Shown in pieces: positions 9,101 to 18,057 of a DNA stretch of 64,000 nucleotides. The notes beneath the pieces were generated by a model that saw nothing but the letters and a program-made list of their open reading frames with translations, ran no database searches and was not told the origin of the DNA. A program made the translations under genes and the position numbers. Numbering within the stretch: position 1 is the stretch's first letter; each line of letters opens with the position of its first letter. Source of the DNA: Amblyomma americanum. Lineage: Eukaryota; Arthropoda; Arachnida; Ixodida; Ixodidae. The stretch covers positions 140,962,343 to 141,026,342 of the forward strand of contig NC_135505.1 of NCBI RefSeq assembly GCF_052857255.1. Direction: 5' to 3'.

Positions 9101-11874
9101 AGGGGCAACGAAGGGGCAGACAACCTAGCTCGAGGAATGACCAGCCGAGCAGTAACGTCATTAACCCCGGAGGGGCCCCAGATTAATTTCGGGGACAGCT
9201 ATTCGGAATTATTAAACCTATATAAGGGGCTGAGATTCCAATACCACCCACCACATAAAGCATTATCCAAGGAGGAAGCCACAGGATGGCGAAGACTGCA
9301 AACAGGCTCCTTCCCAAACTTATACATATTAAACAAGATATTCCCCACACAGTATAGCGCCAACTGTCCGTGGTGAGGAGCAAAACCAACACTATATCAT
9401 GTCACATGGGAGTGCGGAAGAAATCAAGCATTCCACAAACACAAAACACCAAGTACGGAGCAATGGGAGAGCCGGCTCACCAGCTGCGAGCAAGGGGTCC
9501 AAAGGGCCCTCATAGCACACGCAAGCGAGGTGGCCCGACTCAGTGGTGCCCTGGACTAGGGGCCCACCCACGGCCAAGGAGGACCCAAGCTTCAAGACTA
9601 AGACTTCGTCCTTTACCGCTACTACTTCCTAAAGGAACCAATAAAGTTTTTCATTCATTCATTCCCACGTGAGTTTGCAATCAGTACCGGGCGACTTTTC
9701 ACCACTCCCTCGAGGGCGCCACATCTTGAAAAAAAGTGGATTGTCACAGTGTAAAGAGAACGCCAATTACAATCGTGTTTGCACCCCTTTGTTGCCATTA
9801 CATGTGTGCAAATGTGGGTTCCCTACCCATACAACCCTCATATGAGTGCAAATTTCCTTGCGGTACACGCATTAGCACACAAAAATCAACTTGTTTTCTC
9901 TCCTGCTCCGAAACCGGCCGTTCACGCCGATCTCAGAAACATACTACACTGCTGGCATTGTTGAGCGATGGGCTTGATCGATTTCTGCCCGGGCCGCCAA
10001 CAGGGAAGTTTTCGTGTGAGGCGGGAGTCCGGTGGCCCGGCACTCTTTTCGGAGCGTTCTTGTCTCGTAATCGCACGGACGGGATACGCAAATTATGTGG
10101 AGGTTGATCAAGCAGAGCCGGAAATCTCCCACACAACTTCCTGCGTTGACAAGGGAAGATAACACGGCTTACGTGCGTCCTATCCTGAGAAGATGAGTCG
10201 TCTCCACGACGAGCTTGTCGCCCTGCCGGAGGATGCGCGTCACCCGCACAGGAAAGGACTTCCACCGAAGCACTGTCGTTGCGATCTCAAGCGTCCGGCT
10301 GGAGTCCAGTTCGATCTGGAACAAAAGAAAAGACAGGAATGCTAAAGAATGTGCACTCTTTTCATGACAGGCTACGCAGCTTCATGCCATCCTTTCCGTA
10401 GGCTTGACGAACAAGGAGAAGATAAGCAAGTTTAGGGTCACAGTCAATTGCATAGGCACAGCTACCCAGTCATGATGAAGAAGGAAAACCCGTAATTGAT
10501 CACCAGTCGAAAAACACAAAATAAAGCTTTCTGTCGACACGGCAGATGTCCTGTAGTATTTTTGCCCATTAAGTTGCAGTACGTACCAATTTTGTAGTAA
10601 AAGAAGAATTTTCGTTAGTATTTGCGCTATCCGTGGTTGTAGTGATAAAGTACAGAAAAATACTACAGTACTACAGAAAAATATGTGCTTACAACAAAAC
10701 GGCAAACATTTTGTCCAATTTTGGGCATGGCTTTTTTTTTATTTCGCGCATTTGCCATAAAGGCATGATTTCGGTTCCCCGTATACTATAGAAATTCATT
10801 TCAGAGATTTTCGTGCAGGGACCGGAGAGGGCTCCTCTCAAATTGTTGTCGGTAAGCCACTTGGAGAAATCTTTCATTTTTTTTCGACTGGCTGTAGAGG
10901 CCTAATCACAATAAAGCACTCTTTAACAAACTTCATCGAGCTGCATATCATAAAACGACATTCATTCCCACTCAACGCCTTGAAGCACCTCACGAGATGT
11001 TCCCTCCTCCGTCGTCCCATCGGGACCTATCGGCGTGCTTCCTTTCGTTACGTTACGACTGTTTCCAATAGGCTGGCGGTCACCTTGCGGGCGTTCTTCT
11101 GCATCCGGAACACGGCGTGCACGTAACCTTCGTACGTCTGGTTCTCCAGGTTCGGGTGGAGCAGCAGGTCGTAGTGCAGCGGTCGCCATGGAGACGTGTC
11201 TGCCGGTACCACGAAGGCGTTGGGAGACATGAGGTCATCTACTGGCTCACACTTGTGGCTCGGTTTACCCTCAGAGTTTAAACTTCCTTATTCGCTAAAA
11301 CCTCAGGACATTTTCTTCAGGCAGGAAACAGTAGTGCCTCACACAACGGAAGAACAAGGCAGGACAGCGATTATATTTCTATGCGCTATATTGTTTGCTG
11401 TGTCAAGTAATATTATGTGTCATCAAGCCCAGGTTGAATCGGGACATCTGGTCAGGATGAAACATCTGTTTGCAGAGTAAATTCACCAATGCTTCTTCCA
11501 ATACACATCACACTCCAAAGCGGCCCTCCTGGAGACTTGTGTTCCTGACAGTATGGATGCAGCGTACCAGCGATGTTGCTCCAGTCGCTGACGTTGGTCG
11601 TGCCGTTGGCTCCATCCAGCAGCGCCTCGAGGCCCGATGTCCGCGCCTTGAGCCTCAGTATCTGCACCACGCCCATGACGGTGGCGCCGACGAGCGACAC
11701 GCACGTCAGCAGGGCCACGAAGACGATCAGCTTCTCCTGGAAATCGTCCGTAGGCTCTGCGCAAGTAAACGGAGGATGCAGCTGACGTGTCCCGTAGACT
11801 CGTAAACTACAGGGTTCTTGGGTGTGGTGTAGGAGAGCATCTCCGGTGTAAAAAGCATCTGCCAGTTCCGACAT
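1..11874 (-). CDS. M1-family aminopeptidase homologue with degenerate active site (gene span, 3' part off window)
   Basis: Eight exons (11874-11487, 11241-11084, 10315-10173, 6044-5946, 4986-4822, 3277-3185, 1845-1591, 195-1) join in frame at GT/AG sites. They give about 498 residues of an M1 (gluzincin) aminopeptidase: short cytoplasmic tail, one signal-anchor helix, then the N-terminal beta-domain and the start of the catalytic domain. The family removes N-terminal residues from peptides at the cell surface. Seen here: the LHYDLLLHP start of the beta-domain, the SFPCFGDPGWK block, the PMSAYLL block, and then the active-site exon. In that exon GAMEN is replaced by LAASG and HEXXH reads HHMLV. 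The third zinc ligand, a glutamate, is kept at the exact 18-residue spacing. Inference: a membrane pseudo-aminopeptidase retained for binding or scaffolding, since frame and splice sites are intact. The rest of the catalytic domain, including the catalytic tyrosine, lies beyond base 1. Confidence 0.88.
196..1590 (-). other. M1 gene intron with a dispersed repeat
   Basis: Intronic. The stretch at about 480-600 is homologous, in opposite orientation, to about 10490-10640 (shared words such as CTGCAAGTTCATGGCCAAAAA and its diverged partner). It is therefore a dispersed low-copy repeat, not a gene. Nothing else was recognised. Confidence 0.6.
1591..1845 (-). CDS. M1 homologue exon 7: degenerate GAMEN and HEXXH
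   Basis: Aligns with the start of the M1 catalytic domain. The segment VLDLFVVPRLVHLAASGAGF occupies the place of the family's PDFAAGAMENWG, so the GAMEN exopeptidase motif is LAASG. The helix then reads LITVVHHMLVQYFLSYATPR in place of VVAHELAHQWFGNLVT, so both the catalytic glutamate and the second histidine are lost (HHMLV). The acceptor lies after a CTCTCGCTCCAG tract and the donor is GTGAGT. No stop or frameshift is present. Confidence 0.92.
2038..2230 (+). repeat. Diverged Ruka-like SINE in M1 intron
   Basis: Runs in the same order as the better copies: tRNA-like head (TGCTCAGCCGCTATGGCG, then GGGTGCGAATCGCG in B-box position), the TGCGTTTCGATGG joint, and a GTCGAAATTAATCCGGAG body. 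Heavily mutated, so an old copy. Confidence 0.7.
2231..3184 (-). other. M1 gene intron, no recognised feature
   Basis: Unique-looking sequence. A purine-rich stretch at 2550-2760 is open in more than one frame, but no family was recognised and no splice-consistent exon was seen. Confidence 0.5.
3010..3165 (+). repeat. Unexpanded copy of the minisatellite-bearing repeat
   Basis: Contains single units such as GGAAGTGACGTCGCCAGACC, then ATCGCCAACACATAATGAAATTAGG. The latter also follows the expanded array at about 4610-4640. It is the short relative of the 4241-4560 array within the same gene. Confidence 0.65.
3185..3277 (-). CDS. M1 homologue exon 6: PMSTYL block
   Basis: A 93-base exon encoding TDPMSAYLLSVIVTNFSMV, matching the M1 block PxMSTYLLAFxVSxF. 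The acceptor is AATGTTGCAG and the donor GTGAGT. Phase 2 on both sides restores the frame between exons 5 and 7. The segment after the block is shorter than in typical family members. Confidence 0.88.
4241..4560 (+). repeat. 20-bp minisatellite with 120-bp higher-order period
   Basis: Sixteen head-to-tail 20-base units, consensus AGTGACATCACCAGACCAAA. Variant units recur in the same order in blocks 4261-4380 and 4381-4500: TCAG, then ATTAAA, then GCAGACCGAA, two standard units, then the CACCA variant. This gives a six-unit higher-order repeat. Degenerate units extend to about 4170. It lies in the intron between M1 exons 5 and 6. Each unit carries TGACATCA, one base from the CRE palindrome TGACGTCA. 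Confidence 0.92.
4822..4986 (-). CDS. M1 homologue exon 5: PCFDEP block
   Basis: Encodes DLEAHVSFPCFGDPGWKTTF, the hallmark ARxxFPCFDEPxxKAxF block of M1 peptidases, with D-E of DEP changed to G-D. It ends in a segment with two NxS/T sequons (NVSS, NGTA). The donor is GTATAC after 4822, phase 2. Confidence 0.93.
4987..5945 (-). other. M1 gene intron, no recognised feature
   Basis: AT-rich intron sequence without recognised repeats or RNA genes. Confidence 0.5.
5946..6044 (-). CDS. M1 homologue exon 4: beta-domain
   Basis: A 99-base exon encoding YNLTVQFRGRFHQRHGLVL and ending ALFMRP, which corresponds to the family's Y-L-F-G-L-GFY region before the PCFDEP block. The acceptor is GAACGCAG and the donor GTGAGT, with phase 2 on both sides. 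The upstream intron of about 4.1 kb carries most of the LINE insertions in this gene. Confidence 0.9.
6170..7200. mobile_element. Inverted-repeat (MITE-like) element hosting an RTE insertion
   Basis: The left end (about 6175-6201 plus 6887-6935) and the right end (about 7120-7195) are reverse complements. Both hold ACACTGGAGTAAATTGCAG next to GCGCT(T)CATAG and an ACAAGAAGAGAAGCCAG-like stretch. No transposase was seen, so it is non-autonomous. Outer boundaries are approximate. Confidence 0.65.
6202..6886 (+). mobile_element. 5'-truncated RTE-type LINE (RT C-terminus and 3' end)
   Basis: Encodes the C-terminal part of an RTE-clade reverse transcriptase. It has the recognisable blocks LPALTYGAETWRLKK, RAMERRIIGVTLRDR, WAWAGHVMRRQDNR and RSRGRQKVR, with a stop soon after. 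The 3' end GTAGTCAGGCTGACGATGATGA is the usual RTE tail. AAATTGCAG at 6193-6201 and 6887-6895 is the target-site duplication. The inverted copy of the same site at about 7180 is uninterrupted. Confidence 0.88.
7311..7412. repeat. CCAG/CCTG and CA microsatellites
   Basis: Imperfect CCAG then CCTG tetranucleotides (7311-7370), followed by a CA run (about 7392-7411). The run lies exactly at the outer junction of the inverted LINE segment. Confidence 0.9.
7430..8515 (-). pseudogene. Inverted 5' segment of a LINE: reverse transcriptase domain
   Basis: An open frame of roughly 360 residues encodes a non-LTR reverse transcriptase of I/Jockey type. Motifs in order: LTSCLDKLYERIV (finger), FGFRANLSTQD, VVMAIDIKGAFDNVSH (first catalytic Asp), GTPQGSEISPILFNIAM, and YADDMTIW (catalytic YADD). 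It ends at FEELRER, where such elements lead into the RNase H linker. The matching RNase H half is on the plus strand next door. The endonuclease and the start of the RT are absent, so the copy is dead on arrival although its RT frame is well preserved. The reading continues into flanking microsatellite, which is not part of the element. Confidence 0.9.
8551..9664 (+). pseudogene. Sense 3' segment of the same LINE: RNase H domain and tail
   Basis: Starts with the linker LATQRLEGRS (frame disrupted near 8594), then RNase H I: VYTDASLYPQ (first Asp), ITEAEEIAVALA (Glu), ILTDSQEACRNY (Asp), WIPSHSGIRGNEGADNLARG (His/Asp). A stop at about 9374 interrupts the C-terminal zinc-knuckle part. The 3' end has AATAAAG and a CATTCATTCATTC tail near 9637-9664, typical of tick LINE ends. 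Together with the inverted RT at 7430-8515 this forms one 5'-inverted insertion. Confidence 0.88.
10173..10315 (-). CDS. M1 homologue exon 3: beta-domain
   Basis: Begins IELDSSRTLEI, matching the family's IELHAKDL-like strand, and ends HLLRIGR. The acceptor TTGTTCCAG is upstream and the donor GTAAGC follows 10173 in phase 2. It joins the next exon to give RTYNLTVQF. Confidence 0.9.
10382..10705 (-). repeat. Dispersed repeat copy in M1 intron
   Basis: The minus-strand text around 10640-10490 is homologous to plus-strand 480-610 in another intron of the same gene. A translated resemblance (LLLLQ..., GQKxYxxS) exists but no known protein. It is treated as a repeat, not a gene. Confidence 0.55.
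11084..11241 (-). CDS. M1 homologue exon 2: start of N-terminal beta-domain
   Basis: Encodes the block PWRPLHYDLLLHPNLENQTY, typical of the first strand of M1 N-terminal domains, followed by YEGYVHAVF. The acceptor is at 11243-11242 and the donor GTGACC follows 11084 in phase 0. There are 52 complete codons plus two bases, which matches the phase of both neighbours. Confidence 0.9.
11487..11874 (-). CDS. M1 homologue exon 1: start, signal anchor, stalk
   Basis: The start ATG is at 11874. A hydrophobic helix (KLIVFVALLTCVSLVGATVM onward) lies near residues 48-75, after a short polar N-terminus, which fits a type II anchor. An NGTTN glycosylation sequon follows. The donor GTGAAT follows 11487 (phase 1) and the G joins TA of the next exon. 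A good acceptor with a pyrimidine tract lies inside at about 11760, so the true first coding exon could begin there and the upstream 115 bases could be intronic. The core from the helix onward is firm; the first 38 residues are less so. Confidence 0.72.
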
Positions 11875-12517
11875 TAGCCAAGACTATCCGCAGCTGCTAC
11901 TTCTAGCCCTGTTCGTGTTAACTGATTAATGCCAGTACTGTCGCCGTGTCGCGGACTGTCGCGGCGACTAAAACAGCGGTGCGAATCGTAGCACCATCGA
12001 GATATTCCTCTTTAATAATCCCGATCAACGTTTTAAAAACCTCGTGCTCCACGTGCCACAAAAAATGGAATGCTGTTTACACTCAACTAAAATGTATCAG
12101 CCGCTGTAACATGCAGAGAACAATATTGGCCCCCTATTATACGCGCATCTATTAGCACTGAACAATTTGCCTGAGACATAAAGCCAGCTTCAGTGAGCGC
12201 CACAAAAGAGCGTTTATTACCTCAATTTCAACCGCGCGCTTCTGCTAAGAATAGTTATGCGCCTACTTTAGTAGCTAGTCGACGTTTACGGGCACATAAC
12301 ACACCTGTCGCTATCCCTTAACACCGTTGCACATCGACGGTTAATGTCAAACAAAACGCGAACAGGACACCTGCAAACCGAGAACAATAATTCAAAAAAT
12401 AGGTGCAGAACAGTAAATACAGACCTTGGCTATTAACGCTAGTAGCACAGCGGCATTGGCGACATGGAAGCGAATGTCAACGGCGCAAGTATTCCGTCAT
12501 CGTGAATCAATATAGAT
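11875..12517 (-). promoter_or_regulatory. Region upstream of the M1 homologue start
   Basis: Sits 5' of the ATG at 11874, so it should hold the 5' UTR or promoter unless a further upstream non-coding exon exists. No TATA box or other decisive element was recognised. Confidence 0.35.
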
Positions 12518-12741
12518 TTATAGCATAGTGCGATCCGCTATTATGAACCGCTTCCGCGAAGCGCTACTGCGCGTGCGCAGATCGCTCCGAGGGCGCCAGG
12601 TGGCGCCACGTGCCCGTCAGCTGCGTGTACGCCTTCCGCGTCGAGGCCAATCAACGCGTACTCAGAGCTCACGTGTCACTGTGACAGTGGTGCCGCGCAA
12701 GCGGATCACGGTGGCGGATCGCGGATCACGCTATGCTATAA
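12518..12741. mobile_element. Short MITE, about 224 bp
   Basis: The ends are inverted repeats: TTATAGCATAGTGCGATCCGC at the left and the reverse complement TTATAGCATAGCGTGATCCGC at the right. The interior is GC-rich with further palindromes (GGCGCCAGGTGGCGCC). No coding capacity. Lies about 650 bp upstream of the M1 start. Confidence 0.75.
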
Positions 12742-13055
12742 CCCTCTAATGTCTTTTCGTTTTAACGCGAAAGCATTAAGGCTGACGTTTAGCGGAAACC
12801 CCGGCTTGTCAAGAAAAGCAGCTGACCCACCTGTCACCTAGATAATGTGACCTTGGCACTTCATCACAACCTGCCCATCGGATTGTCAGCAAAGTCTCCA
12901 TTGTGGCAGGTGGCAGTTAAATGTTGACTGGACGCATGAGGTTCCTCGGCAAGAACAACCTAGTTCTCACAAGCCTCATTGGTGGCTCTGTGTTGTTAAC
13001 AGCTGCACCACGGCGCTAGTAGTAGTATGAGAACCCCCATCGATGCATTTATGTG
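12742..13055. other. No feature recognised
   Basis: Unique-looking intergenic sequence. Confidence 0.4.
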
Positions 13056-13303
13056 GAGTAATAATAATTGGTTTTTGGGAAAGGAAATGGCGCAATATCT
13101 GTCTCACACATCGTTGGACACCTGAACCGCGCCGTAAGGGAAGGGATAAAGGAGGGAGTGAAAGAAGAAAGGAAGAGGTGCCGTAGTGGAGGGCTCTGGA
13201 TTAATTTCGACCACCTGGGGATCTTTAACGTGCACTGACATCGCACAGCACACGGGCGCCTTAGCGTTTTTCCTCCAGAAAAACGCAGCCGCCGCGGTCG
13301 GGT
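13056..13303 (-). repeat. Ruka-like SINE, head truncated
   Basis: Reads, in reverse, the AATAATAATTGG tail, the tail-side pyrimidine block, GTCGAAATTAATCC and the hinge TTTTCCTCC. It breaks off at CGCGGTCGGGT, within the tRNA-like head. Confidence 0.88.
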
Positions 13304-14859
13304 AGAAAATGACCAATCCGCATATATGGGCATGTAGGCAGAACCTCGGCCACAGAGGAATACACGCGAGGGAGGGATCTCCAGTACTAAAGAAAGAACA
13401 GTGCCCGTGTCTGCGAAGTGATAAGCAAGGATGACTGCAGGCTGCTGAAGGTATCCATTAAGATTATTGCGTCATACACTCAAGGCGGAGCAACGGTCTT
13501 GTTCGCGGTTCCTTCGACGCCGACAGTACTTGCATGCTGGGCGAGCGGATTATCCTAGTACTACATTGTACTGCGCGCTTCGTGGCTGCCTACGGTGAAG
13601 AAACAGCCTCGAGTGAGTACCTTCCTCGCTGATCTCGCCCTCGTCGACGTCAGTGTGAACCATCTTAGATCGTGGACTGCAGCACTCCGCCTTGAGACAG
13701 TGCGTGAGGGCTTTCTTCTTCTACTTCCTCCACCGCTGCGTGTCAGTTCCTCGTGTTTCGCTGTTGCAGATGATAATGATGATGAAAACATTTTAATCGC
13801 ATCTAACATAGACGATATCGACGATATATTCCTTGGGTCTTGCAGCCAATATCCGACCATGTGGACGTGCTCTAAAAGTAATGTTTACTGTGTTAGTAGT
13901 GAGTTAAAGGAGAAAAGACATGTTGTTTTTGTCGTTGTTGTTGTTGTTGTTAGCCTGTAATTAGTAATGAGAAAAGAAAACCACGCGGGAACGCAACACC
14001 GGTGGATTCTACCTCACGAACAGAAAAGGGATGAATTTTTATTTCAAAAAAATTAAATAAAAAACACATCAAAATTTTGTTTGCATGACTTATGATGCGC
14101 TAGAAGAGAGGACAACAACAATAACAACAACATAAGTATACATAAATCACCCTGTGGTATTCGCCTTGATGCTGCTTCGGTTTCATGGGCCGAATGATCC
14201 CTCTTACACGTAGTTAGTGTTTTGGCCCCGTCAGTCATGAAAAAAACGGCAGTATGACTACTGATACGTCGTTTGTTGTCATTCCGGCCATTGAAGCAGG
14301 TTAGTTCAAAAGGCAACTGCAGATGTTTTAGAACTGGACGAGCTTGAATGGGCCGAAAGCGCGAAACATGCAGGTAAAGCATGCGAAATTCTCGTGGGCT
14401 AGCTTCTGAAATGGTGATGTAATTGCTGATTAAAATCACGACTGCCATAGCTACTCTGCAGCGCGCGGCGCCAAGTGGGGGTGCATGATGACGTCATCTA
14501 CGGCACCAGTGTTTCCAATACATAAACGCTAGCTTGAAGGAATAAAACAAATGCCACAGAACGCAAAGCCCGGGCCGCCGAGCGTTAATTGTTGTTTGCC
14601 AGCATCCACCGACGCACGGCAGGGTGTGGTTGACATCCGCGTAAATTTGAAATCTTACCATCCGGGGCGTCGCAACAAGCATCTCCGCCCTCCTGCAGTG
14701 GTGCGAGAAGCCTGAATTTTAGACTAGCGCACACAAAAACAAACTGGCATGCTAGACAATAAATGCCCCATTTTCATCCGGACAAAACTCAGTATGGCCC
14801 GATCAGCCACGGAATTGCTGTTAACAACGAAAAAAGGTTCGGCGAAAATGTCCTATTTA
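13304..14859. other. Intergenic, GTT microsatellite only
   Basis: Contains a short GTT run (about 13925-13950) and no recognised genes. Some short open frames are unsupported. Confidence 0.45.
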
Positions 14860-15700
14860 AACCCTGCATGCAAGAACTGAAGGTAGGTTCCAAGGATAAC
14901 TCGAGCTTGTGAGATATCGGACACTTTTTACTTGCTCTCTAAAATAGTTCGCTATGCGACATCAGGGAAGGATAAGGACTTGGTGTGACCATCAGATGTC
15001 TCGTCCAGGACGTCCATCAGCTTTTCATAATGAAAGCGGCGGGGCACCCTTGCTCATATGGTTGTCTGGGTACCGGCTGGCGCCGGTCTGTCGGCTCCTC
15101 GAAAGAACGATGAGGAGTGACCCCGCTGACCAGAATCTCAAAGGCTGTGTCACTTGCACCCACTATTGTCTTCTTCCCGTACACGGTGAGGTCAGAGACT
15201 TCGGCCACCAGGTTCTCGCGACTAATCGGCAGGACATCGGCAGGCCACAGGAGCGACGAAGTGGTTGAGCACAGTGATAACCCCGGCCGCCAGCAGCTCG
15301 AAGGCTGTGCCCGCAACCCTGTAGACCCCCATGTACTCTGGATGTCTCGGGGAGCGGGAGAGGCCAGCTTGCGGGCACCATCATAGCTGGACGGTCAGGC
15401 TGTCCAGTGTCGTCGATGGCGGCGGCCAGGAAGCGTGACTCGTCGCATGCGACCACGCCGCGTACAGAGGACGGGGCTCCTGGACTTCCGTGGACCTCCA
15501 GTCGTTGCCCTGGAAGTCGCAGTCCAGGAGCGAGGCTGAGAGGATGAGACCGTTCTCTGCCAAGGATTCTTCTTCTGTGTCGCGTGCTGCCGCGTGTCGT
15601 CCGGGTTTCTGTTTCCTTCTTTTGGGCCCCAGCACTGGCACGCACCACGTTATCAAGGATAGGCATAATGGACAGCAGGGCCCACCGCCCCCTGGTTTTT
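14860..15700 (-). repeat. tRNA-Leu repeat unit, copy A (5' half)
   Basis: Shares with 19455-20030 and 22600-23800 the landmarks ACAAGAACTGAAGGTAGGTTCC, CGGACACTTT, GGGTACCGGCTGG, and two internal blocks of the form CCAGxAxCTCxAAGGCTGTG (at about 15130 and 15295). In reverse translation these blocks read DTAFEILVSG and GTAFELLAAG. The frame is broken by indels. The unit's tRNA-Leu end is at 17740-18141, separated by SINE and microsatellite insertions. Confidence 0.7.
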
Positions 15701-15759
15701 CCCAACACATTTTGTTTTCTATAGTTCTATCTACCATCCACAGCTTCACCACATCTCCG

Positions 15760-16072
15760 CCGATTGGTTTTGGTTCTGAGGAATGGAAATGGTGCAGTAT
15801 CTGTCTCACATCTCGGCGGACACCTGAACCGTGCCGTAAGGGAAGAGATAAAGGAGGTACTGAGAGAAGAAAGGAAGAAAGAGATGCCGTAGTGGAGGGC
15901 TCCGGAATAATTTCGACCACCTGGGGAACTTAAACGTGCACTGACATCGCAGAGCACACGGTCGCCTTTAGCCTTTCGCCTCCATCGAAACGCGGCCGCC
16001 CCAGGCGGCTTCGACCGCGGTAACTCCGGATCAGTAGCCACGCGCTCTAACCACTGAGCCACCGCGGCAGGT
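15760..16072 (-). repeat. Ruka-like SINE, near full length
   Basis: Full order in reverse, from GATTGGTTTTGG through GTCGAAATTATTCC and the hinge to the tRNA-like head ending CCGCGG near 16068. The B box is mutated. Inserted in repeat unit copy A. Confidence 0.85.
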
Positions 16073-16336
16073 ACCCTGGAAGGCGTTTCTGGTCAGCCGG
16101 AGCCTGGAGCCGGTTCGGACTTGTGCGGAGCGTCACTGAGGTGTAATAATTATAGGGCTCCGGCCAAGAAGGAGGCCACGGAGAGAGGGAAACGGCGGCT
16201 CTCGCCGGCACCTCACACATCTCGAGCTCCTGCCACCGGCGTCTTTCCTTTAGACCAATAGAATTATAATAACAGCATACGCATCTTATTCGTTTCTTGA
16301 GGTCAGGAAGACTATAGATGGTGAAGCTAGATTGTT

Positions 16337-16400
16337 ATGTCATCATCATCAGCAGCAGCCTTACTACACTCACTGCAGGGCAAAGGCCTCTCCCATCGCA
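16337..16400 (-). mobile_element. RTE LINE 3'-end fragment
   Basis: CATCATCATCAGCAGCAGCC followed by CACTGCAGGGCAAAGGCCT is the reverse complement of the RTE tail seen at 6850-6886. Confidence 0.7.
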
Positions 16401-16606
16401 TGTCAAAGCACGTTAAAGATCACCAGGTGGTCGAAATTATTCCGGAGCCCTCCACTACAACACCCCTCTCTCTTCATTTCTTCTCTCAGTCCCTTCTTTA
16501 TCCCTTCCCTTACGGCGCAGTTCAGGTGTCGGCCGAGATGTGAGACAGATACTGCGCCATTTCGTTTCCCCAAAAACCAATTTTCAATTTTCAGAACAGC
16601 GGAAAA
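16400..16606 (+). repeat. Ruka-like SINE body, 5' truncated
   Basis: Begins within the body (GCATGTCAAAGCACGTTAAAG) and runs through the pyrimidine block to CCAAAAACCAATTTTC, then an ATT tail array. It abuts the RTE fragment, so it is possibly a chimeric retrocopy. Confidence 0.85.
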
Positions 16607-16609
16607 CCA

Positions 16610-16733
<124 letters not shown>

Positions 16734-16804
16734 ATCAAGCATGGAGGTGGAGAAAGTGGACGGGTAGTTTAGAAGAACTTCTTGTTGGGCTAGTTGGTGC
16801 ATTG

Positions 16805-16931
16805 CTTTGAAGAACCACGTTGCGCATTCAAAAGAGACAAACACAGGAAAAACCCAGAATTGCGCTCTTTCCGTCTTCTTGGCTTTTTCCTGTGTTTGTC
16901 TCTTTTGAATGCGCAACGTGGTACTTCAAAG
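16805..16931. repeat. Near-perfect 48-bp inverted repeat (hairpin)
   Basis: The left arm starts CTTTGAAGAACCACGTTGCG and the right arm ends with its reverse complement, CGCAACGTGGTACTTCAAAG. There is one mismatch in about 48 bp and a spacer of about 30 bases (AGAATTGCGCTCTTTCC region). No gene. Confidence 0.93.
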
Positions 16932-17739
16932 TGGACGGGTATAGGACAAGGAGGGTGGTATGTTGTTTATTTTGAGTTAATCCGCGAAAAGCCTGGAGAG
17001 AGGGTGCTAGCTGCACGTACCAAGTGCGAGAACCAAGTGCGTTTCACGAGTGTTGAAGCACTGGCCACTACTGCGTTACACATTCACAAACTATTCACAA
17101 CATTACACATTCACATTCACAAAACTATTCACAACATGCCCTTTCTGTATACAGTTTACAGGCAGTTTGCAACAAAAATGAGTGTGTTCAGTTAAGCCTT
17201 TCTTTTTCTTTTTAAATCCGTAGGACAGTTTGTACGACTGTTCATTTTTTGCATGCTTTATTTTTTGCTTTGAACCCTATTAAATTCTTTTTTTTTTCAA
17301 TTCCAAGATATATTTTCTTAGTTCTAAGCTACAGTATTTTTATTTCATTGAGGATTCAGACAGTTTTTCTACTTCGTTTTTTTCGAAACCAGTACTCCAG
17401 TCTTCTTTTACTCATGTTTCCTTCCGATGTGTTAATTTTGCTTACACTGTCCCCAAAGCCCAATGCTAAAGGAAGGTTCAGGTTGTCCGCTTTGATATCT
17501 GGATGTATAGCATTTCAGTCTACCAGAACATGTTTATTACTTTCGTCACTGCAACCCTATCCTGCACAAATATCTCCGTGTTCGTACTTCTGCATTGCCT
17601 AGTTCCCTGGCAACCTGATCACCCACGGAAACGAGGGCGATGCCTCTTTAATTATCATACAGCGTTTTTTTTTTCTCTCCGGGTTTCGCTCTTTCCGGCT
17701 CTGTATTCACTTAAAAGTATTGTTTCGTTCTCGTTGCTG
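16932..17739. other. Intergenic, T-rich, no gene recognised
   Basis: T-rich stretches (17200-17420) without a convincing coding region. Confidence 0.4.
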
Positions 17740-18057
17740 GACATGTCTGTAGTGCTCCAGGTGGCCATGTCAAATTTGTGCCCCTTGCCCGTGCGTCAGA
17801 GCGCGAAGTCGTCCCTTAGGCGCCCTGCGCACCTGAAGATACCTCACACGTGCCGTCACAGGCGCCATGACGATGTACTTCGCTCACTTCCACCGTAAAT
17901 GTCTTAGTCGGTAGTCATATGTGGAATACACAGACGCGCACACTTCGGCTTTCCTTCAACAGAGCAACCAGTATTACGTTAGAGCTAGGAATCTGTTTAT
18001 CTCCATGATGAGGACTACACTTTTGACCTGCTGCTCAATCTGCACCCCCTTCGTCCT

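Larger units (their letters stand above)
6045..10172 (-). other. Large M1 intron filled with transposon insertions
   Basis: Contains, in order, a run of 19 C near 6112, an inverted-repeat element split by an RTE LINE (6170-7200), tetranucleotide and CA microsatellites (7311-7412), and a LINE whose 5' part is inverted (7430-9664). The part from 9665 to 10172 has no recognised feature. Confidence 0.8.

Noticed and set aside
10382..10705. A 107-codon protein with two hydrophobic stretches
   Set aside because: Its sequence is shared with a repeat in another intron of the same gene and starts within repeat DNA; no coding signature.
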